A stretch of 49,063 nt of DNA from Oceaniglobus roseus. GTDB taxonomy: Bacteria; Pseudomonadota; Alphaproteobacteria; Rhodobacterales; Rhodobacteraceae. This document shows, piece after piece, positions 8,638 to 16,819 of the stretch. A program made the translations under genes and the position numbers. The notes beneath the pieces were generated by a model. The model worked only from the letters and a program-made list of their open reading frames with translations, searched no databases and was not told where the DNA came from. Where the stretch lies: contig NZ_PNOS01000037.1 in the NCBI RefSeq assembly GCF_002869745.1, positions 1 to 49,063 on the forward strand. The letters are read 5' to 3'. The first letter of the stretch is position 1, and every line of letters starts with the position of its first letter.

Positions 8638-9648
8638 TCAGCCGTCGAAGTCGACCCGCTCCATGATCTTCAGCGCCTCGGCGCGGTGGTCGGCGATGGC
8701 GGTCAGGCTGGTCGTGTCCGGCTGGATCTCGCCCCAGCTCGCCACCAGGTCCGAGGGAGGGGTGTCGGGGTCGGCCGGATACTCGTTCACCACGTTGGCA
8801 TAGATCTTCTGCGCGTCGGGCGAGGCGAGGTATTCCATGAACTTCAGCGCCGTGTCGGGGTGCGGGGCCGAGGCGGTCATGGCGACGCCCGAGATGTTCA
8901 CGTGGGTGCCCGAGCCGTCGGCGAAGGTCGGGAACTCGGGTCGGATCGCGTTCGCCCATTGCGTCTGCTCGGGGTCCTGCAGCATCTCGCCGATGTAGTA
9001 GGTGTTGCCGAGGGCGATGTCGCATTCCCCGGCCCAGATCGCGCGGGCCTGGGCGCGGTCGTTGCCCTCGGGCTTCCTCGCCAGGTTCGCCTTCACGCCG
9101 GCCGCCCATTTCTCCGCCGCCTCGGCGCCGTCGTGCTCGATGATCGCCGAGAGCAGGCCGAGGTTGTAGACATGGGTGCCCGAGCGGGTGCAGATGCGCC
9201 CCTTCCATTTCGGGTCGGCCAGATCCTCGTAGGTGGTGATCTCGCCCGGCTTCACCCGGTCCTTCGAGGCATAGACGATCCGGGCGCGGTAGGTGACGCC
9301 GAACCACTGGTTGTCCTTGTCGCGCAGCGCCTCGGGAATGTTCTTCTTCAGCACGTCGGACTGCACCGCCTGCGTGACGCCCGCCTCCTTCGCCTCGGTC
9401 AGGCGCGAGATGTCGACGGTCAGGATGATGTCGGCGGGCGAACGTTCGCCCTCGGCCTTCAGCCGCTCGGTCAGGCCCTTGTCGATGAAGGCGACGTTGG
9501 TGGTGATGCCGGTCTTCTCGGTGAAGCCGTCGAGGATCGGCTGGATCAACTCGGGCTGGCGGTAGGAGTAGATGTTGACCTCTTCGGCCATCGCCGGCGC
9601 GGCGAGCGCGATCAGCGAGGTGGCGAGGGTCAGGGCCGAATGTTTCAT
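8638..9648 (-). CDS. Fe(3+) ABC transporter substrate-binding protein (FutA-like)
   Basis: A 336-residue periplasmic binding protein with a signal peptide (MKHSALTLATSLIALAAPAMA, cleavage after AMA). The ATG at 9648 is chosen because it begins the signal peptide and has GGAGG 6 bp upstream; an in-frame ATG 19 codons upstream is in promoter sequence. The mature protein begins with EVNIYSYR, and a Tyr-Tyr pair occurs in NTYYIGE; in FutA/FbpA-type proteins such tyrosines bind ferric iron. It would deliver iron to an ABC permease, but no permease or ATPase gene is adjacent, so the partner is encoded elsewhere. A candidate promoter lies at 9674-9702. Confidence 0.88.
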   Translation of the reverse strand: MKHSALTLATSLIALAAPAMAEEVNIYSYRQPELIQPILDGFTEKTGITTNVAFIDKGLTERLKAEGERSPADIILTVDISRLTEAKEAGVTQAVQSDVLKKNIPEALRDKDNQWFGVTYRARIVYASKDRVKPGEITTYEDLADPKWKGRICTRSGTHVYNLGLLSAIIEHDGAEAAEKWAAGVKANLARKPEGNDRAQARAIWAGECDIALGNTYYIGEMLQDPEQTQWANAIRPEFPTFADGSGTHVNISGVAMTASAPHPDTALKFMEYLASPDAQKIYANVVNEYPADPDTPPSDLVASWGEIQPDTTSLTAIADHRAEALKIMERVDFDG

Positions 9649-9673
9649 GGGTGCCTCCGTTTGACGTTGGCCC

Positions 9674-9724
9674 CTTATCCCTGAGTCTTTTGGTCGGGTC
9701 AACATACCCGATATTTTTTATCGG
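9674..9724 (-). promoter_or_regulatory. candidate promoter and palindrome upstream of the iron-binding protein
   Basis: On the minus strand TTGACC (9702-9697) and GATAAG (9679-9674) are separated by 17 bp, a good sigma-70-type spacing. Just upstream is the perfect inverted repeat CCGATAAAAAATATCGG (9708-9724), which overlaps the last codons of mazG. A second small dyad CGGGT/ACCCG straddles the -35 edge. The palindrome could be an operator for an iron regulator; it does not match the Fur, Irr or RirA boxes I remember. Confidence 0.45.
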
Positions 9725-10542
9725 ATATCCCGCTCCGCCCGTTTCGCCGCGTTCCAGAGCCCGTCCATCTCGTCCAGGTCCGACTCCTCCGGCCGCCGCC
9801 CTGACTTGCGAAGTTCGGCCTCGATCCACCGGAAACGGCGGGTGAACTTGGCGTTGGTGCCGCGCAGGGCCGCCTCGGGATCGACGCCGAGGTGGCGGGC
9901 GAGGTTGGCCATGACGAACAGCAGATCGCCCATCTCGTCGGCGATCTCTTCCGGCGACAGGCGGTCGCGGGCCTCGGTCAGCTCGCGCGCCTCCTCCACC
10001 AGCTTGTCCAGCACCTGCGCGGTATCGGGCCAGTCGAAGCCGACCCGCGCCGCGCGTTTCTGGAGCTTCACCGCCCTCAGCAGCGCGGGCAGGCCGAGCG
10101 CCACGCCGTCGAGCACGCCGTCCTCGGCCCGCGCCGCGCGCTCGCGCGCCTTTTGCACCTCCCAGTCGCGGGTCTGCTGCTCAGCCGACTTGTCGCGCGA
10201 CTCGGGGCCGAAGACATGGGGGTGGCGGTCGATCATCTTCTCCGAGATCGCGGTGGCGATGTCGTGGAACGAGAAGTGCCCGGCCTCCTCGGCCATCTGG
10301 CCGTGATAGACGGTCTGCAGCAGCAGGTCGCCCAGTTCGCCCTTCAGGTCGCCCATGTCGCCCCTCTCGATCGCGTCGGCGACCTCGTAGGCCTCCTCGA
10401 TCGTGTAGGGGGCGATCGAGGCGAAGTCCTGCTCGATGTCCCAGGGGCAGCCGGTCCCGGGGTCGCGCAGGCGGCGCATGATCTCCAGCAGGCGGGGCAG
10501 TCCTTCGGGGGTGGCGAAGATCGGGTCGTCTCGGTCGCGCAT
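9718..10542 (-). CDS. mazG: nucleoside triphosphate pyrophosphohydrolase MazG
   Basis: A 274-residue protein with the tandem MazG fold. Two acidic EExxE...ExxD signatures are visible: TIEEAYEVADAI...GELGDLL in the N-terminal half and LVEEARELTEA...IADEMGDLL in the C-terminal half; these bind the magnesium-NTP. Length fits full-length MazG (about 260-280). It hydrolyses NTPs/dNTPs to monophosphates and pyrophosphate and cleans the nucleotide pool. The ATG at 10542 has GGAGG about 8 bp upstream. Divergent from the M20 amidohydrolase gene. Confidence 0.95.
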   Translation of the reverse strand: MRDRDDPIFATPEGLPRLLEIMRRLRDPGTGCPWDIEQDFASIAPYTIEEAYEVADAIERGDMGDLKGELGDLLLQTVYHGQMAEEAGHFSFHDIATAISEKMIDRHPHVFGPESRDKSAEQQTRDWEVQKARERAARAEDGVLDGVALGLPALLRAVKLQKRAARVGFDWPDTAQVLDKLVEEARELTEARDRLSPEEIADEMGDLLFVMANLARHLGVDPEAALRGTNAKFTRRFRWIEAELRKSGRRPEESDLDEMDGLWNAAKRAERDIR

Positions 10543-10673
10543 CGGGGCCTCCGGCTGGGATCGCCCGGGTTATCGGCCGCGCGCCTTCGGGAGTCCACCG
10601 CGGCCGCGACGGCTTGCCTTCGCGCGCCTGCGGTGGGAACAGTAGCGCGTCCGTGCCAGCGAAGGAGCCGCCC

Positions 10674-11834
10674 ATGCCCGTCATCAACCGAATCGCCGAC
10701 TATGCCGAGGACATGAAGACCTGGCGGCGCTGGATGCATCGCAACCCCGAGTTGGGGTTCGAGCTGCACAAGACGGCGGCCTTCGTGAAGGAGCGGCTGG
10801 AGGAGTTCGGGGTCGACGAGATCCATCCGGGCATCGCCACCACGGGCATCGTCGCGATCATCAACGGCACCGGCGAGGGGCCGACCATCGGGCTGCGCGC
10901 CGACATGGACGCGCTGCCGATCCTGGAGGCGAGCGGGGTCGAACATGCCTCGGAGACTCCGGGCAAGATGCACGCCTGCGGCCACGACGGACACACCACC
11001 ATGCTGCTTGGCGCGGCGAAGTACCTGGCGGAGACGCGGAATTTCGCGGGCCGCGTGGCGCTGATCTTCCAGCCCGCCGAAGAAGGCGGCGCGGGCGGCG
11101 ACGTGATGGTGAAGGAAGGCATCATGGACCGCTTCGGGATCGAGCGGGTGTTCGGGATGCACAACGCGCCGGAGGTGGCCGAGGGGCATTTCAACGTCGC
11201 CCCGGGCCCGATCATGGCCGGCACGGCCGAGTTCTTCGTCACCGTCACCGGCAAGGGCGGCCACGGCGCCTTCCCGCACGAGACGGTCGACCCGATCCCG
11301 CCGCTGCTGTCGATGGCGCAGGCCTTCGACACCATCGTCTCGCGCAACAACAAGCCGACGGCGGACCTTGTGGTCTCTGTCACGCAGCTCGAGGCCGGGT
11401 CGGCCACCAACGTGATCCCCGGCACCGCGAAGTTCGCGGGCACCGTGCGCGCCTTCGACCCCGAGGTGATCGACATGGTCGAGCGGCGGATGCAGGCCAT
11501 CGTCGCGGGGCAGGCGGCGGCCTTCGGCGTCGAGGCCGAGCTGACTTACGAGCGCGGCTATCCCCCGACCATCAACGACGAGGCGGGGGCCGAGTTCGCC
11601 GCCGCCATCGCCAGGGCGGTGGTGGGCGAGGATCGCGTCGCGCCGGGAGAGCGGCAGATGGGGGCCGAGGATTTCTCCTACATGCTGAACGCGCGGCCCG
11701 GCGCCTACCTCTTCCTCGGGCAGGGCGACACGCCGTTCTGCCACCACCCCGCCTACGACTTCAACGACGAGATCGCGCCGATCGGGGCGTCGTTCTTCGC
11801 GAAGCTGGTGGAGACGGCGCAGCCGAAGGCCTGA
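10674..11834 (+). CDS. M20-family amidohydrolase (HipO/AbgB-like N-acyl amino acid hydrolase)
   Basis: A 386-residue metallo-amidohydrolase of the M20D group. Metal-site motifs are RADMDALP, HACGHDGH and EEGGAGG, with a later FCHHPAYDFND. The dimerisation domain (GHGAFPHETVDP) sits in the middle. Enzymes of this group remove acyl groups from N-acyl amino acids such as hippurate; the true substrate is not readable. The ATG at 10674 is preceded by AAGGAG. It is followed by two ureohydrolase genes in the same direction, suggesting a nitrogen-salvage role, though a repeat element separates them. Confidence 0.9.
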   Translation: MPVINRIADYAEDMKTWRRWMHRNPELGFELHKTAAFVKERLEEFGVDEIHPGIATTGIVAIINGTGEGPTIGLRADMDALPILEASGVEHASETPGKMHACGHDGHTTMLLGAAKYLAETRNFAGRVALIFQPAEEGGAGGDVMVKEGIMDRFGIERVFGMHNAPEVAEGHFNVAPGPIMAGTAEFFVTVTGKGGHGAFPHETVDPIPPLLSMAQAFDTIVSRNNKPTADLVVSVTQLEAGSATNVIPGTAKFAGTVRAFDPEVIDMVERRMQAIVAGQAAAFGVEAELTYERGYPPTINDEAGAEFAAAIARAVVGEDRVAPGERQMGAEDFSYMLNARPGAYLFLGQGDTPFCHHPAYDFNDEIAPIGASFFAKLVETAQPKA

Positions 11835-11861
11835 GCGATTTGCCTGTCGGGGGCGTCGGAC

Positions 11862-11899
11862 GCCTCCGGCGGGAGTATTTTTGCAAAGAAGAAGCAGGG
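11862..11899 (+). repeat. dispersed terminator-like intergenic element, copy 1
   Basis: GCCTCCGGCGGGAGTATTT at 11862, then a TTGCAAAG/GAAGAAG tail ending CAGGG. The CTCC-GGCG-GGAG mini-stem followed by a T-run looks like a weak intrinsic terminator for the M20 gene. The ureohydrolase ATG is only 12 bp further on, so the element also forms that gene's leader. Close copies are at 18450-18487 and twice in 33313-33554. Confidence 0.7.
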
Positions 11900-11911
11900 G
11901 GTCGGCGCGTC

Positions 11912-12880
11912 ATGGCGCTTGAGGATGCGAAGCGGGAGGTGGACGGGGCCTTTACCCGGACGGACCGTCGGGGGCTGGCCTATGAGAACGCCTTCGGCGG
12001 GGCCGTCAGCTTTCTGAGGCGGCGCTATACCAAGGATCTTGCCGGGGTCGACGTGGCGGTGACGGGGGTGCCGTTCGACCAGGCGGTGACCCACCGGCCC
12101 GGCACGCGCTTCGGGCCGCGGGCGATCCGCGAGGCGTCGTGCCTGCAGCCCTACGACCCCCCATATGGCTGGGGCTACGATCCGCTGTCGGAGATGGCGG
12201 TGGTGGATTACGGCGACGTCGCCTTCGACTATGCCGACGTGGCTGGCTTCCCGGCGCTGCTGGAGGCGCACATGGCCGGGATCCTGGCCAGCGGTGCGGC
12301 GGCGGTGACGCTCGGGGGCGACCACTTCATCACCCTGCCGATCCTGCGGGCCCATGCGGCGGTGCACGGGCCCTTGTCGGTGATCCAGTTCGACGCCCAT
12401 TCAGACCTCTGGCGCGACGACGACATGGGCCGGATCGACCACGGCACCTTCATGTACAAGGCGGTGAAGCTGGGGCTGGTGGACCCGTCGCGCTCGGTCC
12501 AGATCGGGATCCGGACGGAGTGCGAGGATTACTGCGGCATGAACGTGATCGACGCGCCCGAGGTCCATGCGCTCGGGCCCTCCGGCGTGGCCGACCGGGT
12601 GAAGGAGATCGTGGGCGATGCCAGGACCTACCTGACCTTCGACATCGACGCGCTGGACCCGGCCTTTGCGCCGGGCACCGGGACGCCGGTCTGGGGCGGG
12701 CTCGCCAGCTGGCAGGCGGCGGCGATCCTGCGGGGGCTCGCCGGGATCGACCTCGTCGGCGGCGATATCGTCGAGGTTTCGCCCGCTTACGACACGACCG
12801 GCGCCACCGCTGTCGCGGGCGCCCATGTGGCCATGGAGATTCTGTGCCTCCATGGCTGGACGAGGAGGAAGAGCAGATGA
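11912..12880 (+). CDS. speB: agmatinase/ureohydrolase family protein (first of two)
   Basis: A 322-residue arginase-fold enzyme that should remove urea from a guanidino compound such as agmatine. All manganese ligands are visible: His138 in GGDHF, Asp161/His163/Asp165 in DAHSD, and Asp244/Asp246 in DIDALDP; the PGTGTP motif follows. DHGTFMY is the agmatinase-type catalytic-His segment. The ATG at 11912 comes right after the repeat element; the frame extends upstream through the repeat but without family similarity. The stop overlaps the next ureohydrolase start by ATGA, so the two are translated together and might form a hetero-oligomer. Agmatinase is the default guess; guanidinobutyrase or another ureohydrolase is possible. 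Confidence 0.87.
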   Translation: MALEDAKREVDGAFTRTDRRGLAYENAFGGAVSFLRRRYTKDLAGVDVAVTGVPFDQAVTHRPGTRFGPRAIREASCLQPYDPPYGWGYDPLSEMAVVDYGDVAFDYADVAGFPALLEAHMAGILASGAAAVTLGGDHFITLPILRAHAAVHGPLSVIQFDAHSDLWRDDDMGRIDHGTFMYKAVKLGLVDPSRSVQIGIRTECEDYCGMNVIDAPEVHALGPSGVADRVKEIVGDARTYLTFDIDALDPAFAPGTGTPVWGGLASWQAAAILRGLAGIDLVGGDIVEVSPAYDTTGATAVAGAHVAMEILCLHGWTRRKSR

Positions 12881-13818
12881 CCAACCAGCCCGTCAGCGGC
12901 AACGACCTTGCGCGGTTCGCCGGGATCTCGTCCTTCATGCGGCTGCCGGTGCAGGCCGATGCCGCGGGCCTCGACGTCGCCTTCGTCGGCGTGCCGATGG
13001 ATCACGGGGCAAGCTGGCGCTCGGGCACGCGGTTCGGGCCGCAGCAGCTGCGCGCGCAGTCGGCGATGATCCGGCCCTATGCGCTGCAGACCGGGGCGGC
13101 GCCCTTCGACGGGCTCCAGTGCGCCGACATCGGCGATGTGGCGATCAACACCTTCAACCTCGCCGACAGCATCCGGATCATAAAGGAAAGCTTCGACGCG
13201 ATCCTCGCCCATGGCGCAAAAACGATCACCATGGGCGGCGATCACACGATCACCCTGCCGATCCTGCGCGCCATGGCGGCGAAGCACGGGCCGCTGGCGC
13301 TGGTCCATGTCGACGCCCACGCCGACGTCAACGAGGAGATGTTCGGCGAGAAGGAGACCCACGGCACCGTCTTCCGTCGCGCGTTCGAGGAGGGGCTGCT
13401 GATCCCCGAGAAGGTCTGGCAGATCGGCCTGCGCGGCACCGGCTACACGGCCGAGGATTTCGACGAGGCGCGGGGCTGGGGGTTCAACCTGGTGACGGCG
13501 CCCGAGATCTGGCACCAGAGCCTGACGCCCCTCGCCGATCGGGTGCGCGAGAGCATCGGCGGCGCGAAGACCTATGTCAGCTACGACATCGACAGCCTCG
13601 ATCCGTCCTTCGCGCCGGGCACCGGCACGCCCGAGATCGGCGGGCTGACGACGCCGCAGGCGATGGAGCTGATCCGGGGCCTGCGCGGGCTCGACATCGT
13701 GGGCTGCGACCTGGTCGAGGTCTCGCCGCCCTACGATCCGAGCGGCAACACCGCGCTGGTCGGCGCCAACCTGATGTTCGAACTGCTCTCGGTGCTGCCG
13801 GGGGTGCCCTACCGCTGA
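12877..13818 (+). CDS. speB: agmatinase/ureohydrolase family protein (second of two)
   Basis: A 313-residue arginase-fold enzyme. Metal ligands are intact: His123 in GGDHT, Asp146/His148/Asp150 in DAHAD, Asp237/Asp239 in DIDSLDP, then PGTGTPEIGG. The ATG at 12877 overlaps the preceding ureohydrolase stop and has GAGGA about 9 bp upstream. Sequence similarity to its neighbour is moderate, so these are paralogues rather than a recent duplication. It keeps a HGT motif (ETHGTVF) where the first enzyme has DHGTFMY, suggesting a different substrate preference. Which guanidino compound each enzyme uses cannot be read from sequence. Confidence 0.87.
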   Translation: MTNQPVSGNDLARFAGISSFMRLPVQADAAGLDVAFVGVPMDHGASWRSGTRFGPQQLRAQSAMIRPYALQTGAAPFDGLQCADIGDVAINTFNLADSIRIIKESFDAILAHGAKTITMGGDHTITLPILRAMAAKHGPLALVHVDAHADVNEEMFGEKETHGTVFRRAFEEGLLIPEKVWQIGLRGTGYTAEDFDEARGWGFNLVTAPEIWHQSLTPLADRVRESIGGAKTYVSYDIDSLDPSFAPGTGTPEIGGLTTPQAMELIRGLRGLDIVGCDLVEVSPPYDPSGNTALVGANLMFELLSVLPGVPYR

Positions 13819-13866
13819 GGCTTCCGGCGGTCGAGGAAACGAGGAAACGAAGGGTCTTTGAGGGAC

Positions 13867-14337
13867 ATGCGCATGATACTCTGGATCGTTCTCGCGGTGA
13901 TTGTGGCCGCCCTGGCCTATGTCCGGCTCGCGCCGAGCGATCCGGCGCGCTGGAACGTCGATCCGCTGTCCGTGGAGGCGCCCGAGGGCAACGGCTGGCT
14001 GGTGCGCCCGGAGGGCGGCAATGCGGCGGGCGAGGTCTTTGCCTGCGCGCCCGAGGTGCTGCTGGAGGAGCTGGACCGGATCGCCATGAACTCGGCCCGC
14101 ACCCGGCGGCTGGCGGGCAGCGTGGCGGAGGGGCAGATCACCTATGTCTCGCGCTCCAGGGTGTTCGGTTTCCCGGACTACACCACCGTCTCGTCGCTCG
14201 CCACGGCGGGCGGATCGACGCCGGTACTGTTCGGACGGCAGCGCTTCGGGATGCGCGACCTCGGGGTGAACGAGGCGCGGGTGAAGGAGTGGCTGGCCGC
14301 GCTCGGCGCGTCGACGAAATGCCCGAAGCCGAGCTGA
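13867..14337 (+). CDS. DUF1499 family protein
   Basis: A 156-residue protein with one N-terminal hydrophobic helix (about residues 3-18), then a short soluble domain with the features of DUF1499 (VSRSRVFGFPDYTTV, and a terminal LAALGASTKCP). Function unknown; probably membrane-anchored with the domain outside the cytoplasm. Two in-frame ATGs (13867, 13873) are possible starts, both close behind a GAGGG. The upstream spacer carries a short tandem GAGGAAAC repeat. The stop codon lies in the palindrome GCTGAGGCTCAGC facing the convergent next gene. Confidence 0.75.
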   Translation: MRMILWIVLAVIVAALAYVRLAPSDPARWNVDPLSVEAPEGNGWLVRPEGGNAAGEVFACAPEVLLEELDRIAMNSARTRRLAGSVAEGQITYVSRSRVFGFPDYTTVSSLATAGGSTPVLFGRQRFGMRDLGVNEARVKEWLAALGASTKCPKPS

Positions 14338-14340
14338 GGC

Positions 14341-14634
14341 TCAGCCCGCGGCGCGGCTCATCGGCCGGTCGGGGGAGAGCGAGACGCCGGGGCAGCCGTC
14401 CTGCACCTTGCGCCACATGACGTTGTTCTGGGACATGTCGCACTTGCCCATCCAGATCTGGCAGGAGCTCGACACGATGCACATGACCTCGCCCAGCTCG
14501 TGGCGCTGGCCGTACTTGTCGGTGCAGTAGAGCTCGATCTTCTTCAGCGGCGGGGCGACCGGTTTCTTCTCCTCGGCGGCCAGCGGCGCGGCGAGGAGGC
14601 AGAGGCAGAGCGCGGAGAGGGCGATGCGCGTCAT
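14341..14634 (-). CDS. small secreted cysteine-containing protein of unknown function
   Basis: A 97-residue protein that I do not recognise. The ATG at 14634 starts a clear signal peptide (MTRIALSALCLCLLAAPLAA, cleavage before EE). The mature part is about 77 residues and contains five cysteines, in ELYC, VMC, SSSC, GKC and DGC contexts, plus a Gln/Met-rich middle. The pattern suggests a disulfide-stabilised periplasmic protein. Its stop is 3 bp from the convergent DUF1499 stop. The upstream intergenic region (14635-14696) is shared with divergent prfA. Confidence 0.65.
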   Translation of the reverse strand: MTRIALSALCLCLLAAPLAAEEKKPVAPPLKKIELYCTDKYGQRHELGEVMCIVSSSCQIWMGKCDMSQNNVMWRKVQDGCPGVSLSPDRPMSRAAG

Positions 14635-14696
14635 GGAGGCAAGGGTATCACGCCGCCGCCCCTTGACCAAAGCGATTTCATGGAGGACGAAGCGCC

Positions 14697-15746
14697 ATGG
14701 TTCCCTTGGACAGACTTGCGCAGATCGCCGAGCGTTTCGAGTATCTCGAGGCCGCCCTGGCGGAAGGGCGCGGCGACATCGCGGCGCTTGGCCGTGAATA
14801 TGCCGAACTGCGGCCCGTCGTGACCGAGATCGCGGCCTATCGCGCGGTGCTGGCCGAACTCGACCAGACCGCGGCGATGCTGAAGGATCCCGAGATGCGG
14901 TCCCTGGCCGAGGACGAGATGCCGGTGCTGAAGGCGCGCCGCGCCGAGCTGGAGGAAAGCCTGCGGCTCGCGCTGCTGCCGAAGGACGCCGCCGATGCGC
15001 GGCCCGCGATCCTCGAGATCCGCCCCGGCACGGGGGGCGAGGAGGCGGCGCTGTTCGCCGCCGACCTTCTGCGCATGTACCAGCGATTTGCCGAGGCGCG
15101 GGGCTGGCGGTTCGAGATCGTCGAGACCCAGGAGACCGAACTGGGCGGGATCCGCGAGGCGGTGGTCAACGTGCAGGGCGACGGGGTGTTCGCGAAGCTG
15201 AAGTACGAATCGGGCGTGCACCGCGTGCAGCGGGTGCCCGCGACCGAGTCCGGGGGGCGGGTCCACACCTCGGCCGCGACGGTGGCGGTGCTTCCGGAAG
15301 CGCAGGAGGTCGACATCGCCATCGATCCGGCCGACATCCGCATCGACACGATGCGGGCCAGCGGGGCGGGGGGCCAGCACGTCAACACCACCGACTCGGC
15401 CGTGCGGATCACGCATATTCCGAGCGGCATCGTCGTCACCAGCGCCGAGAAGTCCCAGCACCGCAACCGCGAGATCGCGATGACGGTGCTGCGCGCCCGG
15501 CTCTTCGATGCGGAGCGCAGCCGGGTCGACAGCGAACGTTCCGCCGACCGCCGCGCCCAGGTCGGCACCGGCGACCGGAGCGAGCGGATCCGCACCTACA
15601 ACTTCCCGCAGGGGCGGATGACGGATCACCGGATCAACCTGACGCTCTACAAGCTCGACCAGGTGATGCAGGGCGATCTCGGCGAGGTCATCGACGCGCT
15701 GACCGCCGACGACCAGGCGCGGAAGCTGGCCGAGTTCGAGGCATGA
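14697..15746 (+). CDS. prfA: peptide chain release factor 1
   Basis: A 349-residue class-I release factor that reads UAA and UAG. The tripeptide P-A-T at 181-183 is the RF1 version of the stop-codon recognition motif (RF2 has SPF). The catalytic GGQ is at 225-227 in GAGGQHVN. The length and N-terminal helical domain are standard. The stop overlaps the prmC start by ATGA, coupling the factor to the enzyme that methylates its GGQ glutamine. GGAGG lies a few bases upstream of the ATG. Confidence 0.97.
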   Translation: MVPLDRLAQIAERFEYLEAALAEGRGDIAALGREYAELRPVVTEIAAYRAVLAELDQTAAMLKDPEMRSLAEDEMPVLKARRAELEESLRLALLPKDAADARPAILEIRPGTGGEEAALFAADLLRMYQRFAEARGWRFEIVETQETELGGIREAVVNVQGDGVFAKLKYESGVHRVQRVPATESGGRVHTSAATVAVLPEAQEVDIAIDPADIRIDTMRASGAGGQHVNTTDSAVRITHIPSGIVVTSAEKSQHRNREIAMTVLRARLFDAERSRVDSERSADRRAQVGTGDRSERIRTYNFPQGRMTDHRINLTLYKLDQVMQGDLGEVIDALTADDQARKLAEFEA

Positions 15747-16594
15747 CGCCGCGCCGGCCAAGCGTGGCCGAGGCGCTGCGCGATCTCACGGCCGAATTGC
15801 GCGCGGCCGGCATCGACGGCCCGGAACGCGATGCGCGGCATCTGCTGGCCGTCGCCGCGGGATGGCCGCGCGACCGGCTGACCCTCTACATGCAGGACCC
15901 TCTGGCAGACCCCGCGCTGGAGGTGCTGGCTATCATGTCGGAGCAGCGCATGGCGGGGCGTCCGGTGTCGCGCATCCTCGGCACCCGCGCCTTCTTCGGC
16001 CGCGAGTTCGAGGTCGGCGACGCCGTGCTCGACCCGCGGCCCGAGACCGAGACCCTGGTGATCGAGGCCCTTGGCGGCCCGTTCAAGCGGCTGCTCGACC
16101 TCGGGACCGGGTCGGGGTGCATCGCGGTCAGCCTTCTGGCCGAGCGTCCGCAGGCGCGGGGGGTGGCCACCGACATTTCCGCGCCCGCGCTGCGGGTCGC
16201 GGCGCGCAACGCGCAGCGGCACGGCGTGCAGGACCGGCTGGCCTTCGTCCGCTCGGACTGGTGCGCCGCGGTCGAGGGCGGGTTCGATCTGATCCTGTCC
16301 AATCCCCCCTACATCGCCCAGTCCGAGATGGCGGGGCTGGCGCGCGAGGTGCGCGAACACGACCCGGCGATCGCCCTGACCGACGGCGCCGACGGGTTGA
16401 ACGCCTACCGTGCGATCGCCGCCGGAGCCCCCCGCGTACTCCTGCCCGGCGGACGACTGCTGGTCGAGATCGGGCCGACCCAGGCGCGCGCGGTCGGGGC
16501 CCTGTTTCGCGCCGCGGGGCTTGACGACATCGCCTGCCATCCCGACATGGATGGAAGGGACCGGGTGATCGCGGCCCGCAAACCGGCGACCTGA
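15743..16594 (+). CDS. prmC: release factor glutamine methyltransferase
   Basis: A 283-residue SAM-dependent methyltransferase. It has the [18 protein letters not shown]-binding loop in the middle and the catalytic NPPY motif at residues 187-190, typical of N5-glutamine methylation. The N-terminal helical domain binds the release factor. Translationally coupled to prfA by the 4-bp overlap, the usual arrangement. It modifies the GGQ glutamine of RF1 and RF2. Confidence 0.96.
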   Translation: MTPRRPSVAEALRDLTAELRAAGIDGPERDARHLLAVAAGWPRDRLTLYMQDPLADPALEVLAIMSEQRMAGRPVSRILGTRAFFGREFEVGDAVLDPRPETETLVIEALGGPFKRLLDLGTGSGCIAVSLLAERPQARGVATDISAPALRVAARNAQRHGVQDRLAFVRSDWCAAVEGGFDLILSNPPYIAQSEMAGLAREVREHDPAIALTDGADGLNAYRAIAAGAPRVLLPGGRLLVEIGPTQARAVGALFRAAGLDDIACHPDMDGRDRVIAARKPAT

Positions 16595-16819
16595 CGCCGG
16601 AATGGCGCGAAACCCGAGTCTTTTTCGCGAAATCCGCTTGTAAAACAGCAAAAGACATGTTTTGTGAGAGGTGCACAGGCCGGGACGCAGATCGCATCCC
16701 CCTTGCCGATTGCCCGGAATTGAACACCCCCCTGCGATTCGCCCCTGACGGTGAATACTGGGCCTAGGGTCCGGCACTCGACATGCAAAGCCCAGACACA
16801 AGGCTGGAACCAGAACCCT
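16595..16819 (+). promoter_or_regulatory. intergenic region and long leader before the DUF4167 gene
   Basis: About 225 bp with noticeably lower G+C than the surrounding genes in its first third. It contains the inverted repeat AAAACA/TGTTTT (10-nt loop, about 16643-16664) and a run of TTTTTCGCGAAA. A GTG in frame at 16751 could extend the DUF4167 protein by 23 residues, but family alignment from memory favours the ATG at 16820. No exact promoter could be placed. Confidence 0.35.
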
